Positions 17,083 through 26,528 of a stretch of 64,000 bases of DNA are shown here, piece after piece. This DNA comes from Micromonospora sp. R77 (GTDB lineage: Bacteria; Actinomycetota; Actinomycetes; Mycobacteriales; Micromonosporaceae). Both the position numbers and the translations under genes were made by a program. The number at the start of each line of letters is the position of its first letter. Position 1 is the first letter of the stretch. The notes beneath the pieces were generated by a model. That model saw nothing but the letters and a program-made list of their open reading frames with translations, was not told the DNA's origin and searched no databases. The stretch spans positions 2,852,001-2,916,000 of the forward strand of contig NZ_JALDST010000001.1 in NCBI RefSeq assembly GCF_022747945.1, given 5' to 3'.

Positions 17083-17889
17083 TCAGACGGCGAAGGTGGC
17101 GGGACGTTCCGTGGCCGGGGGCGGTGGAGTGGCCTTCCACAGGCCGGTCTTCTGCGCCGCCAGCCGGGCCAGGTAGGCCGGGTTGAGGATCACGTACCGG
17201 CGCCAGAGTCGCTTCGGTTCCAGGCCGAGCCGCCAGAACCACTCCAGGCCGGCGCGCTGCATCCACGGCGGCGGGTTGCGCAGCAGGCCCGCGTGGTAGT
17301 CGAAGGCCGCCCCGACCGCCATCATCGGCATGTCCAGCAGCGGTCGCATCGCGTACGCGAAGACCTCCTGGCGGGGGCAGCCGAGCCCGACCAGGACGAG
17401 CCGGGCCCCGCTGGCCTTGATCCGGTCGGCGATCTCGACGTCCTCGCCGGGCTGCACCTGCCGGAACTTCGACGGTTCCACCCCGGCGATCTTCAGGGCC
17501 GGGAACTTCGCCTCCAGCGCCGGGATCAGCCGGGCCAGGGTCTCCTCGGTCGAGCCGTACAGGTAGACCGGCAGGCCCTCGTCGGCGAAGCGGCACAGCA
17601 CCCGCAGGGTGAGCTCCGGGCCGTAGACCCGGTCGGTGAGGCCGGCGCCGTGCAGCAGGTTGAGCGCCCAGCGGACCGGCTGGCCGTCCGGGGTGACCAC
17701 GTCGAACGAGTTCAGCCGGGCGTTGTGCGGCGGGTCGAGCACGCCGGTCATCACGCCGTGCACGGCCAGCGCGGTGAGCGCCATCGGCCGGCGGTCCCGC
17801 GCCGCCGCCAGCACCGCCTCCGTGGCCCGGGTGTAGTCGGTCGCGTCGACCAGCACGCCGAGGACGTTCCGCTTGGTGCCGGTGGTCAT
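17083..17889 (-). CDS. WecG/TagA/CpsF-family glycosyltransferase
   Basis: A 268-residue GT26-type enzyme that would transfer a sugar from a nucleotide donor to a lipid-linked acceptor in wall polymer or capsule synthesis. Family motifs seen: [63 protein letters not shown] and [27 protein letters not shown]. Starts at ATG 17889 within the ATGA that ends the upstream epimerase gene, so translation is coupled. The pair probably supplies and attaches a modified sugar. Ends in a short Pro-rich tail. Confidence 0.92.
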   Translation of the reverse strand: MTTGTKRNVLGVLVDATDYTRATEAVLAAARDRRPMALTALAVHGVMTGVLDPPHNARLNSFDVVTPDGQPVRWALNLLHGAGLTDRVYGPELTLRVLCRFADEGLPVYLYGSTEETLARLIPALEAKFPALKIAGVEPSKFRQVQPGEDVEIADRIKASGARLVLVGLGCPRQEVFAYAMRPLLDMPMMAVGAAFDYHAGLLRNPPPWMQRAGLEWFWRLGLEPKRLWRRYVILNPAYLARLAAQKTGLWKATPPPPATERPATFAV

Positions 17890-18959
17890 GCCTGCGGCAC
17901 CCACTTGTCCACGTTGGCCTCGTAGATCTCGCGCGCGATCATCGGCACGTCGTAGACCTGCTTCCAGTCTGGGTAGTCGGCCTGGAACGCCTCGTTCGAG
18001 CCGATCCACCACTTGTGGTCGCCGATCCGGTTCGCCTCGACGTACTCGCTGATCATCTCGTGGCCGGTGATCTCCTGGGCCAGCGCGAAGACCTCGCGCA
18101 TCGAGATGTTGGAGTGCCGGCCGCCGCCCAGGTTGTAGACCGCCGCCGAGCGCGGGTTGCGGAAGAACGCCTCGAACGCCGACACCACGTCCGAGCTGTG
18201 GATCGCGTCCCGGACCTGCTTGCCCTGGTAGCCGAAGATCTTGTACGTCCGGCGCTCCATGTTGGCCCGCATCACGTAGCCGAGGAAGCCGTGCAGCTCG
18301 GTGGCCGAGTGGGCCGGGCCGGTCAGCGTGCCGCCCCGGAAGCAGGCGGTTCGCATGCCGAAGTAGCGGCCGTACTCCTGGACCATCACGTCGGCGGCGA
18401 CCTTGGAGGCGCCGAAGACCGAGTGCAGGCAGGCGTCGATCGACATGTCCTCGCGGATGCCCTGGAAGTAGGGGTGGTCCTCGGGCAGCTCGTAGCGGGT
18501 CTCCAGCTCCACCAGGGGCAGGCTGTTCGGCCGGTCGCCGTAGACCTTGTTGGTCGAGCAGTGGATCACCGGCGCCTCGATGCAGTGCTCGCGGACGTTC
18601 TGCAGCACGTTGAGGGTGCCGCCGGCGTTGACGTCGAAGTCGGTGAACGGGTCGCGCACGGCCCAGTCGTGCGACGGCTGGGCAGCGGTGTGGATCACCA
18701 CGGCGATGTCGTGGCCGTACCGGGCGAAGAGCTTGCCCAGCGCGGCCCGGTCCCGGATGTCGATGCTGTGGTGCGAGTACGCCGACCCCAGCTCGTCGGT
18801 CAGCCGCCGCACGTTCCACGCGGTCGACGCCTCGGCGCCGAAGAACTCCTGCCGCATGTCGTTGTCGATGCCGACCACGTCGAGACCGAGGCCGGCGAAG
18901 TGCCGGACCGCCTCGGAGCCGATGAGACCGCCCGAGCCGGTCACCAACGCGACACTCAC
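17886..18959 (-). CDS. NAD-dependent epimerase/dehydratase, CDP-paratose 2-epimerase-like
   Basis: A 357-residue extended short-chain dehydrogenase. It has the Rossmann motif [16 protein letters not shown] at residues 6-21 and the acidic ribose-binding end VVGIDND. The STNKVYGD segment places Ser/Thr before the usual YxxxK, but the expected catalytic Tyr position looks altered to FGASKVAAD (Phe near the Lys). [14 protein letters not shown] motif resembles TyvE/RfbE and related sugar-nucleotide epimerases. The GTG at 18959 has AGGAG six bases upstream. An open frame continues upstream into the tRNA-Leu gene and is not coding. Overlaps the WecG-like gene by four bases. Exact substrate is unknown. 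Confidence 0.88.
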   Translation of the reverse strand: MSVALVTGSGGLIGSEAVRHFAGLGLDVVGIDNDMRQEFFGAEASTAWNVRRLTDELGSAYSHHSIDIRDRAALGKLFARYGHDIAVVIHTAAQPSHDWAVRDPFTDFDVNAGGTLNVLQNVREHCIEAPVIHCSTNKVYGDRPNSLPLVELETRYELPEDHPYFQGIREDMSIDACLHSVFGASKVAADVMVQEYGRYFGMRTACFRGGTLTGPAHSATELHGFLGYVMRANMERRTYKIFGYQGKQVRDAIHSSDVVSAFEAFFRNPRSAAVYNLGGGRHSNISMREVFALAQEITGHEMISEYVEANRIGDHKWWIGSNEAFQADYPDWKQVYDVPMIAREIYEANVDKWVPQA

Positions 18960-19034
18960 ACGACACTCCTGGTCAATGGGAGGCAGGAAACCATCGGAGC
19001 ATAGCGCGGCGCTCGATTCGCCCCGATACGACGC

Positions 19035-19061
19035 GAGGGCCCCGCAAGTTGCGGGGCCCTC
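19035..19061 (-). terminator. Perfect hairpin downstream of tRNA-Leu
   Basis: A 13-bp stem GAGGGCCCCGCAA / TTGCGGGGCCCTC around a single central base (effectively a shorter stem with a small loop). It lies 7 bp beyond the tRNA 3' end and 76 bp before the epimerase start, so it probably ends the tRNA transcript. Confidence 0.75.
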
Positions 19062-19068
19062 GTCGATC

Positions 19069-19154
19069 TGGTGGGGATGGGGGGAGTTGAACCCCCACGT
19101 CCTTTCGGACACACGGACCTGAACCGTGCGCGTCTGCCATTCCGCCACATCCCC
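19069..19154 (-). tRNA. tRNA-Leu (anticodon CAG)
   Basis: On the minus strand the acceptor GGGGATG pairs with CATCCCC, followed by A and an encoded CCA. The D-arm GGCGGAATGGCAGACGC, the anticodon loop TTCAGGT (anticodon CAG), a long variable arm and GGTTCAACTCC in the T-arm give a class II leucine tRNA of 86 nt. It lies directly before the fhaA operon on the other strand, a common actinobacterial order. Confidence 0.97.
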
Positions 19155-19391
19155 GTGGCCTGACTCGGGTCAACGTAGCTGATCCGGCTCCCGCTCCGTG
19201 CGGCGGGTTGCCCGGACATATTACGCTGGTCCCGGTCGTCGCCACGAGCGATAACCGTTCGTGGCGGACGAAACTGTAGCACGGTCGCAGGGGTCTCCTC
19301 GAACGGGCCGCCGGCAGCTGGCCGAGCGGCATGTGAGCTGCGGAGGCGGTGTCCGGATACCATCATGTCCTCGGGACCCGAGGAGGAGCCG

Positions 19392-20156
19392 GTGAGCGTG
19401 CTGCAACGCTTCGAGAAGCGTCTGGAAGGCCTGGTAGAGGGGGCCTTCGCCAAGGTCTTCAAAGGGGTGGTCCACCCCGTGGAGATCCTCAACGCCATGC
19501 AGCGGGAGGCCGAGGCGCACAAGGCGATCCTGGCCGGTGGGCGCACGTTGGTGCCCAACCGCTACGTGATCGATCTCTCGCCGTACGACCACAGTCGGCT
19601 GGCGCCGTACGCCGCCGCGCTGGCCCAGGAACTGGCCCAGTCGCAGGCGGAGTTCATCGGCGAGCAGGCCTGGACGGTCTACGGCGACGTGATCGTGGAG
19701 ATTGAGCGCGGCGAGGGGCTGGACACCGGGATGTTCCGGGTCACCGCCGAGGTCTACACCGGTGGCGACGTCGCCCCGGTCTCCGCGCCCGGCGGTTACG
19801 ACGCCGGCCCGCCGGCCTACCCGGCGTACGACCAGGGCGGCGGCTACGGTCCCCCGCCCGGCCACGGTGGCGGTCGCAACGTGCGGCTGGTCTCCGGCGA
19901 CGGGCGTACCTATCCGCTCCAGATGGGGTCGACGGTGATCGGCCGCGGTGACCAGGCCAACCTGCGCCTGCCCGACGTCGGGATCTCCCGGCGACACGCC
20001 CGGCTGGACTTCGACGGTGGGCAGGTCGTGCTGACCGACCTCGGCTCCACGAACGGGACGATGGTCAACGGCCAGCGTGTCTCGGCGGTCGCCCTCAACC
20101 CCGGCGACATGATCCAGCTCGGCACGACCACCCTGACCTTCCGCGTGGACGGCTGA
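19392..20156 (+). CDS. fhaA: FHA-domain protein FhaA (DUF3662)
   Basis: About 254 residues. The N-terminal DUF3662 domain (VLQRFEKRLEGLVEGAFAKVFKG, to about residue 125) is followed by a Gly/Pro/Tyr-rich linker (125-165) and a C-terminal forkhead-associated domain. The FHA domain shows STVIGRGDQANLRLPD, SRRHARL and DLGSTNGTMVNG, the phosphothreonine-binding loops. In mycobacteria FhaA binds phosphorylated partners such as MviN and links PknA/PknB signalling to peptidoglycan precursor export. GTG 19392 has AGGAGG five bases upstream and is preferred over ATG 19365, which lacks one. First gene of the seven-gene operon. Confidence 0.94.
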   Translation: MSVLQRFEKRLEGLVEGAFAKVFKGVVHPVEILNAMQREAEAHKAILAGGRTLVPNRYVIDLSPYDHSRLAPYAAALAQELAQSQAEFIGEQAWTVYGDVIVEIERGEGLDTGMFRVTAEVYTGGDVAPVSAPGGYDAGPPAYPAYDQGGGYGPPPGHGGGRNVRLVSGDGRTYPLQMGSTVIGRGDQANLRLPDVGISRRHARLDFDGGQVVLTDLGSTNGTMVNGQRVSAVALNPGDMIQLGTTTLTFRVDG

Positions 20157-20162
20157 CCCGCC

Positions 20163-20651
20163 TTGCCGGAACTGGTCATCACCGTCGCCCGGTTCGGATT
20201 CCTGATCCTGCTGTGGATCTTCGTGTTCACGGTGGTCGGCGTCATCCGCCGGGACCTGTTCGCGGGGGCCCGGTCGGGTCGGCTGGTGGCCGCGCCACGC
20301 GCGGTCGGGGCGTCGACGGGACAGGCGGCGGCGAAGCCGGCGAAGGTGAAGCGGGGCAGGGCCGCCCACCAGCTGGTGGTGACCGCCGGCCAGTTGGCCG
20401 GCACCCGGATCACTCTGGGTGAGGCGCAGATCACCATCGGTCGGGCCGAGGACTCCACGCTGGTGATCACCGACGACTACGCCTCGGCGCGGCACGCCCG
20501 GCTGGTGCCCCGCGAAGGACAGTGGTTCGTCGAGGATCTCGGCTCGACTAACGGCACATACCTGGATCGCGCTAAGGTCACCGGACCAACCCCCGTCCCC
20601 CTCGGCGTGCCGATCCGGATCGGCCGCACTTCTCTCGAATTACGGCCATGA
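20163..20651 (+). CDS. fhaB: Membrane FHA-domain protein FhaB/FipA
   Basis: A 162-residue protein with one N-terminal transmembrane helix (FGFLILLWIFVFTVVGVI, about 10-27), a short basic linker, and a cytoplasmic FHA domain with ITIGRAEDSTLVI, SARHARL and DLGSTNGTYLD. In mycobacteria the homologue (FipA) is phosphorylated by PknA and acts with FtsZ/FtsQ in division. The start is TTG 20163, six bases after the fhaA stop codon, with no better alternative. Its end overlaps pstP in ATGA. Confidence 0.93.
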   Translation: MPELVITVARFGFLILLWIFVFTVVGVIRRDLFAGARSGRLVAAPRAVGASTGQAAAKPAKVKRGRAAHQLVVTAGQLAGTRITLGEAQITIGRAEDSTLVITDDYASARHARLVPREGQWFVEDLGSTNGTYLDRAKVTGPTPVPLGVPIRIGRTSLELRP

Positions 20652-22063
20652 CTCTGACCCTGCGCTATGCGGCCCACAGCGACCGCGGTCTGATCCGAGA
20701 CGGTAATCAGGATTCCGTCTACGCCGGACCGCGGCTCCTCGCCGTCGCCGACGGCATGGGCGGCATGGCCGCCGGTGACGTCGCCAGCAACATCGTCATC
20801 GGTGCCATGGCGCCGCTCGACGAGGACGTCCCGGGGGACGCCCTCGTCGATGCGTTGCGTTCGGCCGTCGGCACCGCCAACCAGCAGCTCCGTGACACCG
20901 TGGACGCCAACCCGCAGCTGGAGGGGATGGGCACCACGCTCACCGCCACCCTCTTCTCGGGCAGCAAGCTCGGCATGGTCCACATCGGTGACTCGCGGGC
21001 CTATCTCCTGCGCAACGGTGAGTTCGCGCAGATCACCAAGGACGACACGTACGTCCAGATGCTCGTCGACGAGGGCCGGATCAGCGCGGAGGAGGCGAGC
21101 AGCCACCCCCAGCGCTCGCTGCTCACCCGCGCCCTGGACGGCCGCGACATCGACCCGGAATACAGCGTCCGCCAGGTGCTGCCCGGTGACCGTTACCTGA
21201 TCTGCAGCGACGGGCTCTCCGGCGTGGTCAGCGCGGACACCATCGGCGACACGCTGCGCGAATACCCGGATCCGCAGCAGTGCGTCGAGCGCCTGGTGCA
21301 GCTCGCGCTGCGCGGCGGCGGCCCGGACAACATCACCGTGATCATCGCGGACGCCACCGACCAGGACATCGTCGAGGCGTCCCCGATCGTCGGCGGCGCC
21401 GCCGCCCGGGACCGCGGCATGGCCACCTCGGCCGACGTCTCCACCCCGGCGGCCCGGGCCTCCGCGCTCAACGCGCCCCGGCCGCCCGCGCCGGAGGAAC
21501 CGGCGGACAACCGGGACGACGAGCCGGAACGGCGCCGCCGCCCGCTGCGCACCGTGGCGATGGCGCTGGCGCTACTGGTCATCCTCGGCGGCGGCCTCTT
21601 CGCCGGGTGGAGCTACACCCAGCGGCAGTACTACGTCGGGGCGACCGACGAGGGCCGGCTCGCGGTCTTCCGGGGCGTACCCGGACAGGTCGCCGGGCTC
21701 GACCTGTCCAGCGTGCACTCGACCAGCGACGCCAAGCTGGACGACCTCACCCTGGCCGCCCAGGAGCAGGTGAAGCAGGGCATCCAGGCCCGCAACGAGC
21801 CGGACGCCCAGCGCCGGCTCGCCGAGCTGACCAGCGACGACCCGGCGAACCCGAACCTCAAGCCGATCTGCCCGCCGAGCCCGACGGCCACCCCGCCGGC
21901 AGCCACCCCGCCCGCGCCCACCGGCACCCCGGTGGCGCCGGCGGCCAGCGGGAGCGCCGGGCCGGTCGGCAGCGTCCCGGCCGCGCCCACCACCACGCCC
22001 GACGCCGTTCCCTCCGACACGGTTCCGCCGGTCGACCCGGCGGGCTGCCGGTCGCCCGAGTGA
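20648..22063 (+). CDS. pstP: PP2C-family Ser/Thr phosphatase PstP
   Basis: A 471-residue membrane phosphatase, the counterpart of the PknA/PknB kinases. The PP2C domain (about 1-240) has the metal-binding motifs DGNQD, VADGMGGMAAG, GDSRAYLL, SDGLSGVV and GGPDNITVIIAD. A linker of about 65 residues, one transmembrane helix (VAMALALLVILGGGLFAGW, about 303-321) and an external domain follow, ending in a long Pro/Thr/Ala tail. Length and layout agree with mycobacterial PstP, apart from the longer tail. Start ATG 20648 overlaps fhaB by four bases. Confidence 0.95.
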   Translation: MTLTLRYAAHSDRGLIRDGNQDSVYAGPRLLAVADGMGGMAAGDVASNIVIGAMAPLDEDVPGDALVDALRSAVGTANQQLRDTVDANPQLEGMGTTLTATLFSGSKLGMVHIGDSRAYLLRNGEFAQITKDDTYVQMLVDEGRISAEEASSHPQRSLLTRALDGRDIDPEYSVRQVLPGDRYLICSDGLSGVVSADTIGDTLREYPDPQQCVERLVQLALRGGGPDNITVIIADATDQDIVEASPIVGGAAARDRGMATSADVSTPAARASALNAPRPPAPEEPADNRDDEPERRRRPLRTVAMALALLVILGGGLFAGWSYTQRQYYVGATDEGRLAVFRGVPGQVAGLDLSSVHSTSDAKLDDLTLAAQEQVKQGIQARNEPDAQRRLAELTSDDPANPNLKPICPPSPTATPPAATPPAPTGTPVAPAASGSAGPVGSVPAAPTTTPDAVPSDTVPPVDPAGCRSPE

Positions 22064-22091
22064 ACGTCGGCTCGACACCGAGGACCTCTTC

Positions 22092-23579
22092 GTGACCGCA
22101 GCGGCCGTACCCGCAGCCTCGCCCGCCTCGACGGGCGAGCAGCCCGGCGTACGCCTGGCCCGGTCCCGGCGCAACGCCGAGCTGTCGCTGCTGCTGCTGG
22201 CCATGGTGCTGGTCGCGGCGTACGCGGCGACCGTCGAGGCGAACGTGCTGGACACGGTCACCCCGGACTTCTGGATGCCGGCCGCCGCGCTGGGACTGGT
22301 CTTCCTCGGCCTGCACCTGGTGATCCGCTGGCTGGCGCCGTTCGCCGATCCGGCGCTGCTGCCGGCGGTGGCCCTGCTCAACGGCATCGGGGTGGGCTTC
22401 CTGCGCCGGTACGACCTGGCCAAGGCGGCCCCGGCCGACCGCGAGACGCTGGCGATCTTCGCCGGTACGGGTGGCCGTCAGCTCGCCTGGACCCTCGGCG
22501 CGGTGATCCTCGCCGCCGGCCTGCTCGCCCTGATGCGCGACCACCGGTCACTCTCCCGGTACGCGTACACCCTGGGGTTGGCCGGCATCGTGCTGGTGAT
22601 GATCCCGGCGGTGCTGCCGGCCCGCTTCTCCGAGATCAACAACGCCAAGCTGTGGATCCGGATCGGCGGCTTCTCGATCCAGCCGGGTGAGTTCGCCAAG
22701 CTCGCCCTGCTGGCGTTCTTCGCGTACTACCTGGTCCGCAAGCGTGAGGTGCTCTCGCTGGCGAGCCGGCGGGTGCTCGGCATCGACTTCCCGCGCGGGC
22801 GGGACCTCGGCCCGGTCCTGGTGGTCTGGATGATCAGCCTCCTGGTGCTGGTCTTCGAGAAGGACCTGGGCACCTCGCTGCTCTACTTCGGCATGTTCGT
22901 GGTGACCCTCTACATCGCCACCGAACGGGTCAGTTGGCTGCTCATCGGCCTGACCCTCTTCTTCGGCGGCGCCTACCTGGCCTACTTCCTCGGCAGCACG
23001 GTCGGCGGTCCGTTCCTCAACTTCTACGACCGTGCGCAGATCTGGCTGGACCCGTTCGCCGAGCCGTACGACCGCGGCTACCAGCTGGTCCAGGGTCTGC
23101 TCACGCTCGGCACCGGCGGTCTTTTCGGGGCCGGCCCGGGTGGCGGCCAGCCGACCCTGCTGCCGGAGGTGCAGACCGACTTCATCTTCGCCGGCATCGG
23201 TGAGGAGATCGGTCTCTTCGGGCTCTCCGCGCTGCTCGTGGTGTATCTGTTGATCGTCGAGCGGGGCCTGCGGGCGGCGCTGGCGGTGCGGGACTCGTTC
23301 GGCAAGCTGCTCGCCGGTGGCCTGGCCTTCACCCTGGCGCTGCAGGTCTTCGTGATCGTCGGCGGGATCAGCAAGCTCATCCCGCTGACCGGCCAGACCA
23401 CCCCGTTCCTCTCCGCCGGCGGTTCGTCGCTGATGGCGAACTGGCTGCTCATCGCGATCCTGCTGCGGGTCTCCGACGGGGCCCGGCGGCCGGTGACCGG
23501 CGGCGGTCCGGCCGCCCGTCCGGCCGGTGCCCCGCCCGAGCAGCTGCACGGTGCCCCCACGGAGGTGATCCGGCCGTGA
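22092..23579 (+). CDS. rodA: SEDS peptidoglycan glycosyltransferase RodA/FtsW
   Basis: A 495-residue polytopic protein with about 12 transmembrane helices. SEDS features are clear: RIGGFSIQPGEFAKLALLAF, FEKDLGTSLLYFG, GYQLVQGLLTLGTGGLFGAGPG and the LPEVQTDFIFAGIGEEIGLFG loop, then LIPLTGQTTPFLSAGGSS. It polymerises lipid II together with the class B PBP encoded next. Starts at GTG 22092, 28 bp after pstP. By position this is the RodA-type paralogue, distinct from the FtsW of the dcw cluster. The Pro/Ala C-terminal tail is presumably cytoplasmic. Confidence 0.95.
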   Translation: MTAAAVPAASPASTGEQPGVRLARSRRNAELSLLLLAMVLVAAYAATVEANVLDTVTPDFWMPAAALGLVFLGLHLVIRWLAPFADPALLPAVALLNGIGVGFLRRYDLAKAAPADRETLAIFAGTGGRQLAWTLGAVILAAGLLALMRDHRSLSRYAYTLGLAGIVLVMIPAVLPARFSEINNAKLWIRIGGFSIQPGEFAKLALLAFFAYYLVRKREVLSLASRRVLGIDFPRGRDLGPVLVVWMISLLVLVFEKDLGTSLLYFGMFVVTLYIATERVSWLLIGLTLFFGGAYLAYFLGSTVGGPFLNFYDRAQIWLDPFAEPYDRGYQLVQGLLTLGTGGLFGAGPGGGQPTLLPEVQTDFIFAGIGEEIGLFGLSALLVVYLLIVERGLRAALAVRDSFGKLLAGGLAFTLALQVFVIVGGISKLIPLTGQTTPFLSAGGSSLMANWLLIAILLRVSDGARRPVTGGGPAARPAGAPPEQLHGAPTEVIRP

Positions 23580-25084
23580 ACGCACCCCTGCGCCGCGTCG
23601 GCGTCGTTGTCATGATCCTGTTCGGTCTGCTCTTCGCGAACCTGAACTGGATCCAGGCCTACAAGGCCGACGAATACCGCAACAGCGACTACAACGGCCG
23701 GGTCCAGGTGGCCGAGTACGAGCGCAAGCGCGGCAACATCGAGGCCGGCGGCACCGCCCTGGCCACCAGCAAGGAGACCGGCGGCAAGCTGCGGTTCCAG
23801 CGGACCTACCCGGGCGGCGAGAAGTACGCCCACGTGCTGGGCTACAAGCCGGTCAACCTCGCCGACACCGGCATCGAGAAGATCGAGAACGACTTCCTCG
23901 CCGGCACCAGCGACCAGCTGATCGCCAACCGGGTGAAGGACATGTTCACCGGCGACGAGACCGGCGGCGGCAACGTGCTGCTCACCCTCTCGAAGCGGGC
24001 CCAGGAGACGGCGTACAAGCAGCTCACCGACAACCAGGTGGGGGCGACCAAGGGCGCGGCGATCGCGATCGACCCGCGTACCGGGGCGGTGCAGGCGCTG
24101 GTCTCGATGCCGAGCTTCGACCCGAACCCGCTGGCCAGCCACGACACCACGGTGGCCGAGACGGCGTACAACAAGCTCGACAGCGACCCGGCCGGGCCGT
24201 TGAAGAACCGGGCGCTGTCGGAGACGCTGCCGCCCGGTTCGACCTTCAAGATCGTGGTGGCCGCCGCCGCCCTGGAGAACGGGGTCGGTAAGACCACCCA
24301 GATCCCGGCGGGACCCAGCTACACCCCGCCGACCTCGGGCCAGCCGATCCGCAACGCCGCCCCCTCCATCTGCCCGGAGGCACAGGTCAGCCTGATCGAG
24401 GCGGTCACCGAGTCCTGCAACACCGGCTTCGCCCAGCTCGGCGTGCGGCTGGGTGCCGACAAGATCAAGGAGAAGGCCCGCCAGTTCGGCTTCGAGCAGG
24501 AGGACCTCACGGTCGGGCAGCTCGGCGAGGGCGGCCTGGGCGTGGCGGCCAGCCGGACCGGTGACATGGAGGCCCCGGGCGGCGCCACCGACCCGGCCGC
24601 CCTGGCCCAGTCCTCGATCGGCCAGCGAGACGTCCGGATGACCCCGCTGCAGGGCGCACTGATCGCCGGGTCGGTCGCCAACGGCGGGAAGCAGATGCGG
24701 CCCTACCTGGTCAAGCAGCTCCTCGCCCCGGACCGCACCACCAGCTACTACACCGCCAAGAATCCCCGCGAGCTCCGCCAGCCGGTGAGTGGCCAGGTCG
24801 CCGCCGACCTGCGGGACATGATGGTCAGCGTGGTCGAGAACGGCACCGGGCGGAAGGCGGCGATCGACGGGTACACCGTCGGCGGCAAGACCGGCACCGC
24901 CCAGTCCGGCCCGGACACGCCCGACCACGGCTGGTTCATCGGCTTCGCCATCAACAAGAACGGCGAGGCGGTCTCGGCGGTCTGCGTGGAGCTGGAGCAG
25001 GCCGGCAGCGGCGGCAGCTCCGAGGCGGCCCGGATCGCCGGGAAGATCATGCAGGCGGCCATCGCCGACTCCGGAGGCCGCTGA
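23576..25084 (+). CDS. pbpA: Class B penicillin-binding protein PbpA
   Basis: A 502-residue transpeptidase with an N-terminal signal anchor (VGVVVMILFGLLFANLNWI). The dimerisation region is short, as in PbpA of mycobacteria. All three active-site motifs are present: SxxK as STFK after LPPG (about residue 222), SxN as SCN in ESCNTGF (about 280), and KTG as GGKTGTAQ (about 439). It crosslinks peptide stems on glycan made by the adjacent RodA. GTG 23576 overlaps the rodA stop codon by four bases. Confidence 0.95.
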   Translation: MNAPLRRVGVVVMILFGLLFANLNWIQAYKADEYRNSDYNGRVQVAEYERKRGNIEAGGTALATSKETGGKLRFQRTYPGGEKYAHVLGYKPVNLADTGIEKIENDFLAGTSDQLIANRVKDMFTGDETGGGNVLLTLSKRAQETAYKQLTDNQVGATKGAAIAIDPRTGAVQALVSMPSFDPNPLASHDTTVAETAYNKLDSDPAGPLKNRALSETLPPGSTFKIVVAAAALENGVGKTTQIPAGPSYTPPTSGQPIRNAAPSICPEAQVSLIEAVTESCNTGFAQLGVRLGADKIKEKARQFGFEQEDLTVGQLGEGGLGVAASRTGDMEAPGGATDPAALAQSSIGQRDVRMTPLQGALIAGSVANGGKQMRPYLVKQLLAPDRTTSYYTAKNPRELRQPVSGQVAADLRDMMVSVVENGTGRKAAIDGYTVGGKTGTAQSGPDTPDHGWFIGFAINKNGEAVSAVCVELEQAGSGGSSEAARIAGKIMQAAIADSGGR

Positions 25085-25085
25085 C

Positions 25086-26528
25086 ATGCTCAGCCCGGGG
25101 GTGCAGCTCGGCAACCGCTACCGCCTCGACGAGCGGATCGCCAGCGGTGGCATGGGCGACGTCTGGCGCGGCACCGACCAGGTGCTCGGCCGTACGGTCG
25201 CGGTGAAGAGCCTGCTCCCGGCGCTGCTCGACGAGCCGGGCTTCGCCGAGCGGTTCCGCGGCGAGGCGCGGACCATGGCCACCATCAACCACCCCGGCGT
25301 GGTCGACGTCTACGACTTCGGCAGCGACCAGCACATCGCCTTCCTGGTCATGGAGTACGTCGAGGGCGACGCTCTGTCGTCGACGCTGAGCCGGGTCGGC
25401 CGGCTCACCCCGGCCCGCACGATGGCCCTGCTCGCGCAGGCCGCCGACGCGCTGCACGCCGCCCACGAAAAGGGCATCGTGCACCGGGACGTGAAGCCGG
25501 GCAACCTGCTGGTCCGCCCGAACGGCACGCTGGTGCTCACCGACTTCGGCATCGCCCGCTCGGAACTGGTCGGCCAGCTCACCGCCGCCGGCTCGGTGCT
25601 GGGTACCGCGTCGTACATCTCGCCCGAGCAGGCCACCGGCGCGGTGGCGACGCCCGCCTCGGACGTCTACGCGCTCGGCGTGGTCGCCTACCAGTGCCTG
25701 GCCGGCCGCCGCCCGTTCGAGGGCGACAACCCGCTCGAAATCGCCATGAAGCACGTCCGGGACACCCCCCGGCCGCTCCCCGGTGACATCCCGCCGCAGG
25801 TCAAGGCCATCGTCGAGCGGGCCCTGGCGAAGGATCCGGCAGCCCGCTGGCCGAGCGCAGCCGCGCTGGCCGGCGTCGCCCGGCAGGCCAAGGCCGCCCT
25901 CTCCCAGCAGGCACGCGCCGGCCACTCCGGCCCGATCTCCGGCGTACCCGCGTCGCCGGCCGCGCCGTCGGCCCGGGCCCAGGTCCCGACGTCCGCCCGG
26001 CCGCCCGTCGCGCAGCCGCAGCCCCGGCCGCCGGTGGCGCACCAACAGCCCCGACCGCCGGTGGCACAGCCGCAGGCCCGGCCGCCGGTGGCGCCGCAGC
26101 GCCCGCCGGCCATGGCTCCCCGGCCGACCGCGGTGGCGCCGGTCGCGCCGCAGCACCGGCCGCCGATGGCGCAGCCGGTCCCGCCGCGCGGTGCGGCGGT
26201 CGTGCCGCCCCGCCAGCACCACCCCCTCGGGTACGCCCGGCCGCCGGCCGCTCCGCCGCCGGCCCCCCGCCGGTCCAGGTCGGGACTGTGGCTGGTCGCC
26301 GTCCTGCTCGGCGTGCTGGTCGTGCTCTGCTCCGGCGTGATTTCCTACAGCCTGAAGAAGGGCAACGCGTCCGGTGACCCCGGCGTGTCGGCCCCGGTGA
26401 GTGTCGACTCCGGCGCGCTGCGGGGCCACGGACGCGACGATCTGGCCCGGGCGTCGTACCGTCGGATGGTATGGCTCCAGCCGGGTGGCGCCGGGACGAC
26501 GACGAGCGAAGGACGAGAGACGCGATGA
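25086..26528 (+). CDS. pknA: Ser/Thr protein kinase PknA
   Basis: A 480-residue membrane kinase. The kinase domain (about 12-270) has the Gly loop IASGGMGDVWRG, Lys in TVAVKSL, HRDVKPGNLL, DFGIAR and TASYISPEQ. A juxtamembrane region of about 130 residues consists of Pro/Gln repeats (units like RPPVAQPQP), then a transmembrane helix (LWLVAVLLGVLVVLCSGVIS, about 400-420) and a short external tail without PASTA domains, as is typical for PknA. ATG 25086 is two bases after the pbpA stop; its end overlaps pknB in ATGA. The long Pro/Gln linker is the one unusual trait. Confidence 0.95.
   Translation: MLSPGVQLGNRYRLDERIASGGMGDVWRGTDQVLGRTVAVKSLLPALLDEPGFAERFRGEARTMATINHPGVVDVYDFGSDQHIAFLVMEYVEGDALSSTLSRVGRLTPARTMALLAQAADALHAAHEKGIVHRDVKPGNLLVRPNGTLVLTDFGIARSELVGQLTAAGSVLGTASYISPEQATGAVATPASDVYALGVVAYQCLAGRRPFEGDNPLEIAMKHVRDTPRPLPGDIPPQVKAIVERALAKDPAARWPSAAALAGVARQAKAALSQQARAGHSGPISGVPASPAAPSARAQVPTSARPPVAQPQPRPPVAHQQPRPPVAQPQARPPVAPQRPPAMAPRPTAVAPVAPQHRPPMAQPVPPRGAAVVPPRQHHPLGYARPPAAPPPAPRRSRSGLWLVAVLLGVLVVLCSGVISYSLKKGNASGDPGVSAPVSVDSGALRGHGRDDLARASYRRMVWLQPGGAGTTTSEGRETR

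Noticed and set aside
18960..19148. Upstream extension of the epimerase frame ([13 protein letters not shown]...)
   Set aside because: It reads through the tRNA-Leu gene and terminator; GTG 18959 has a proper ribosome site.
23842..24297. Antisense open frames inside pbpA and the SEDS gene with membrane-like text
   Set aside because: Shadows of the coding strand; no ribosome sites and no known families.
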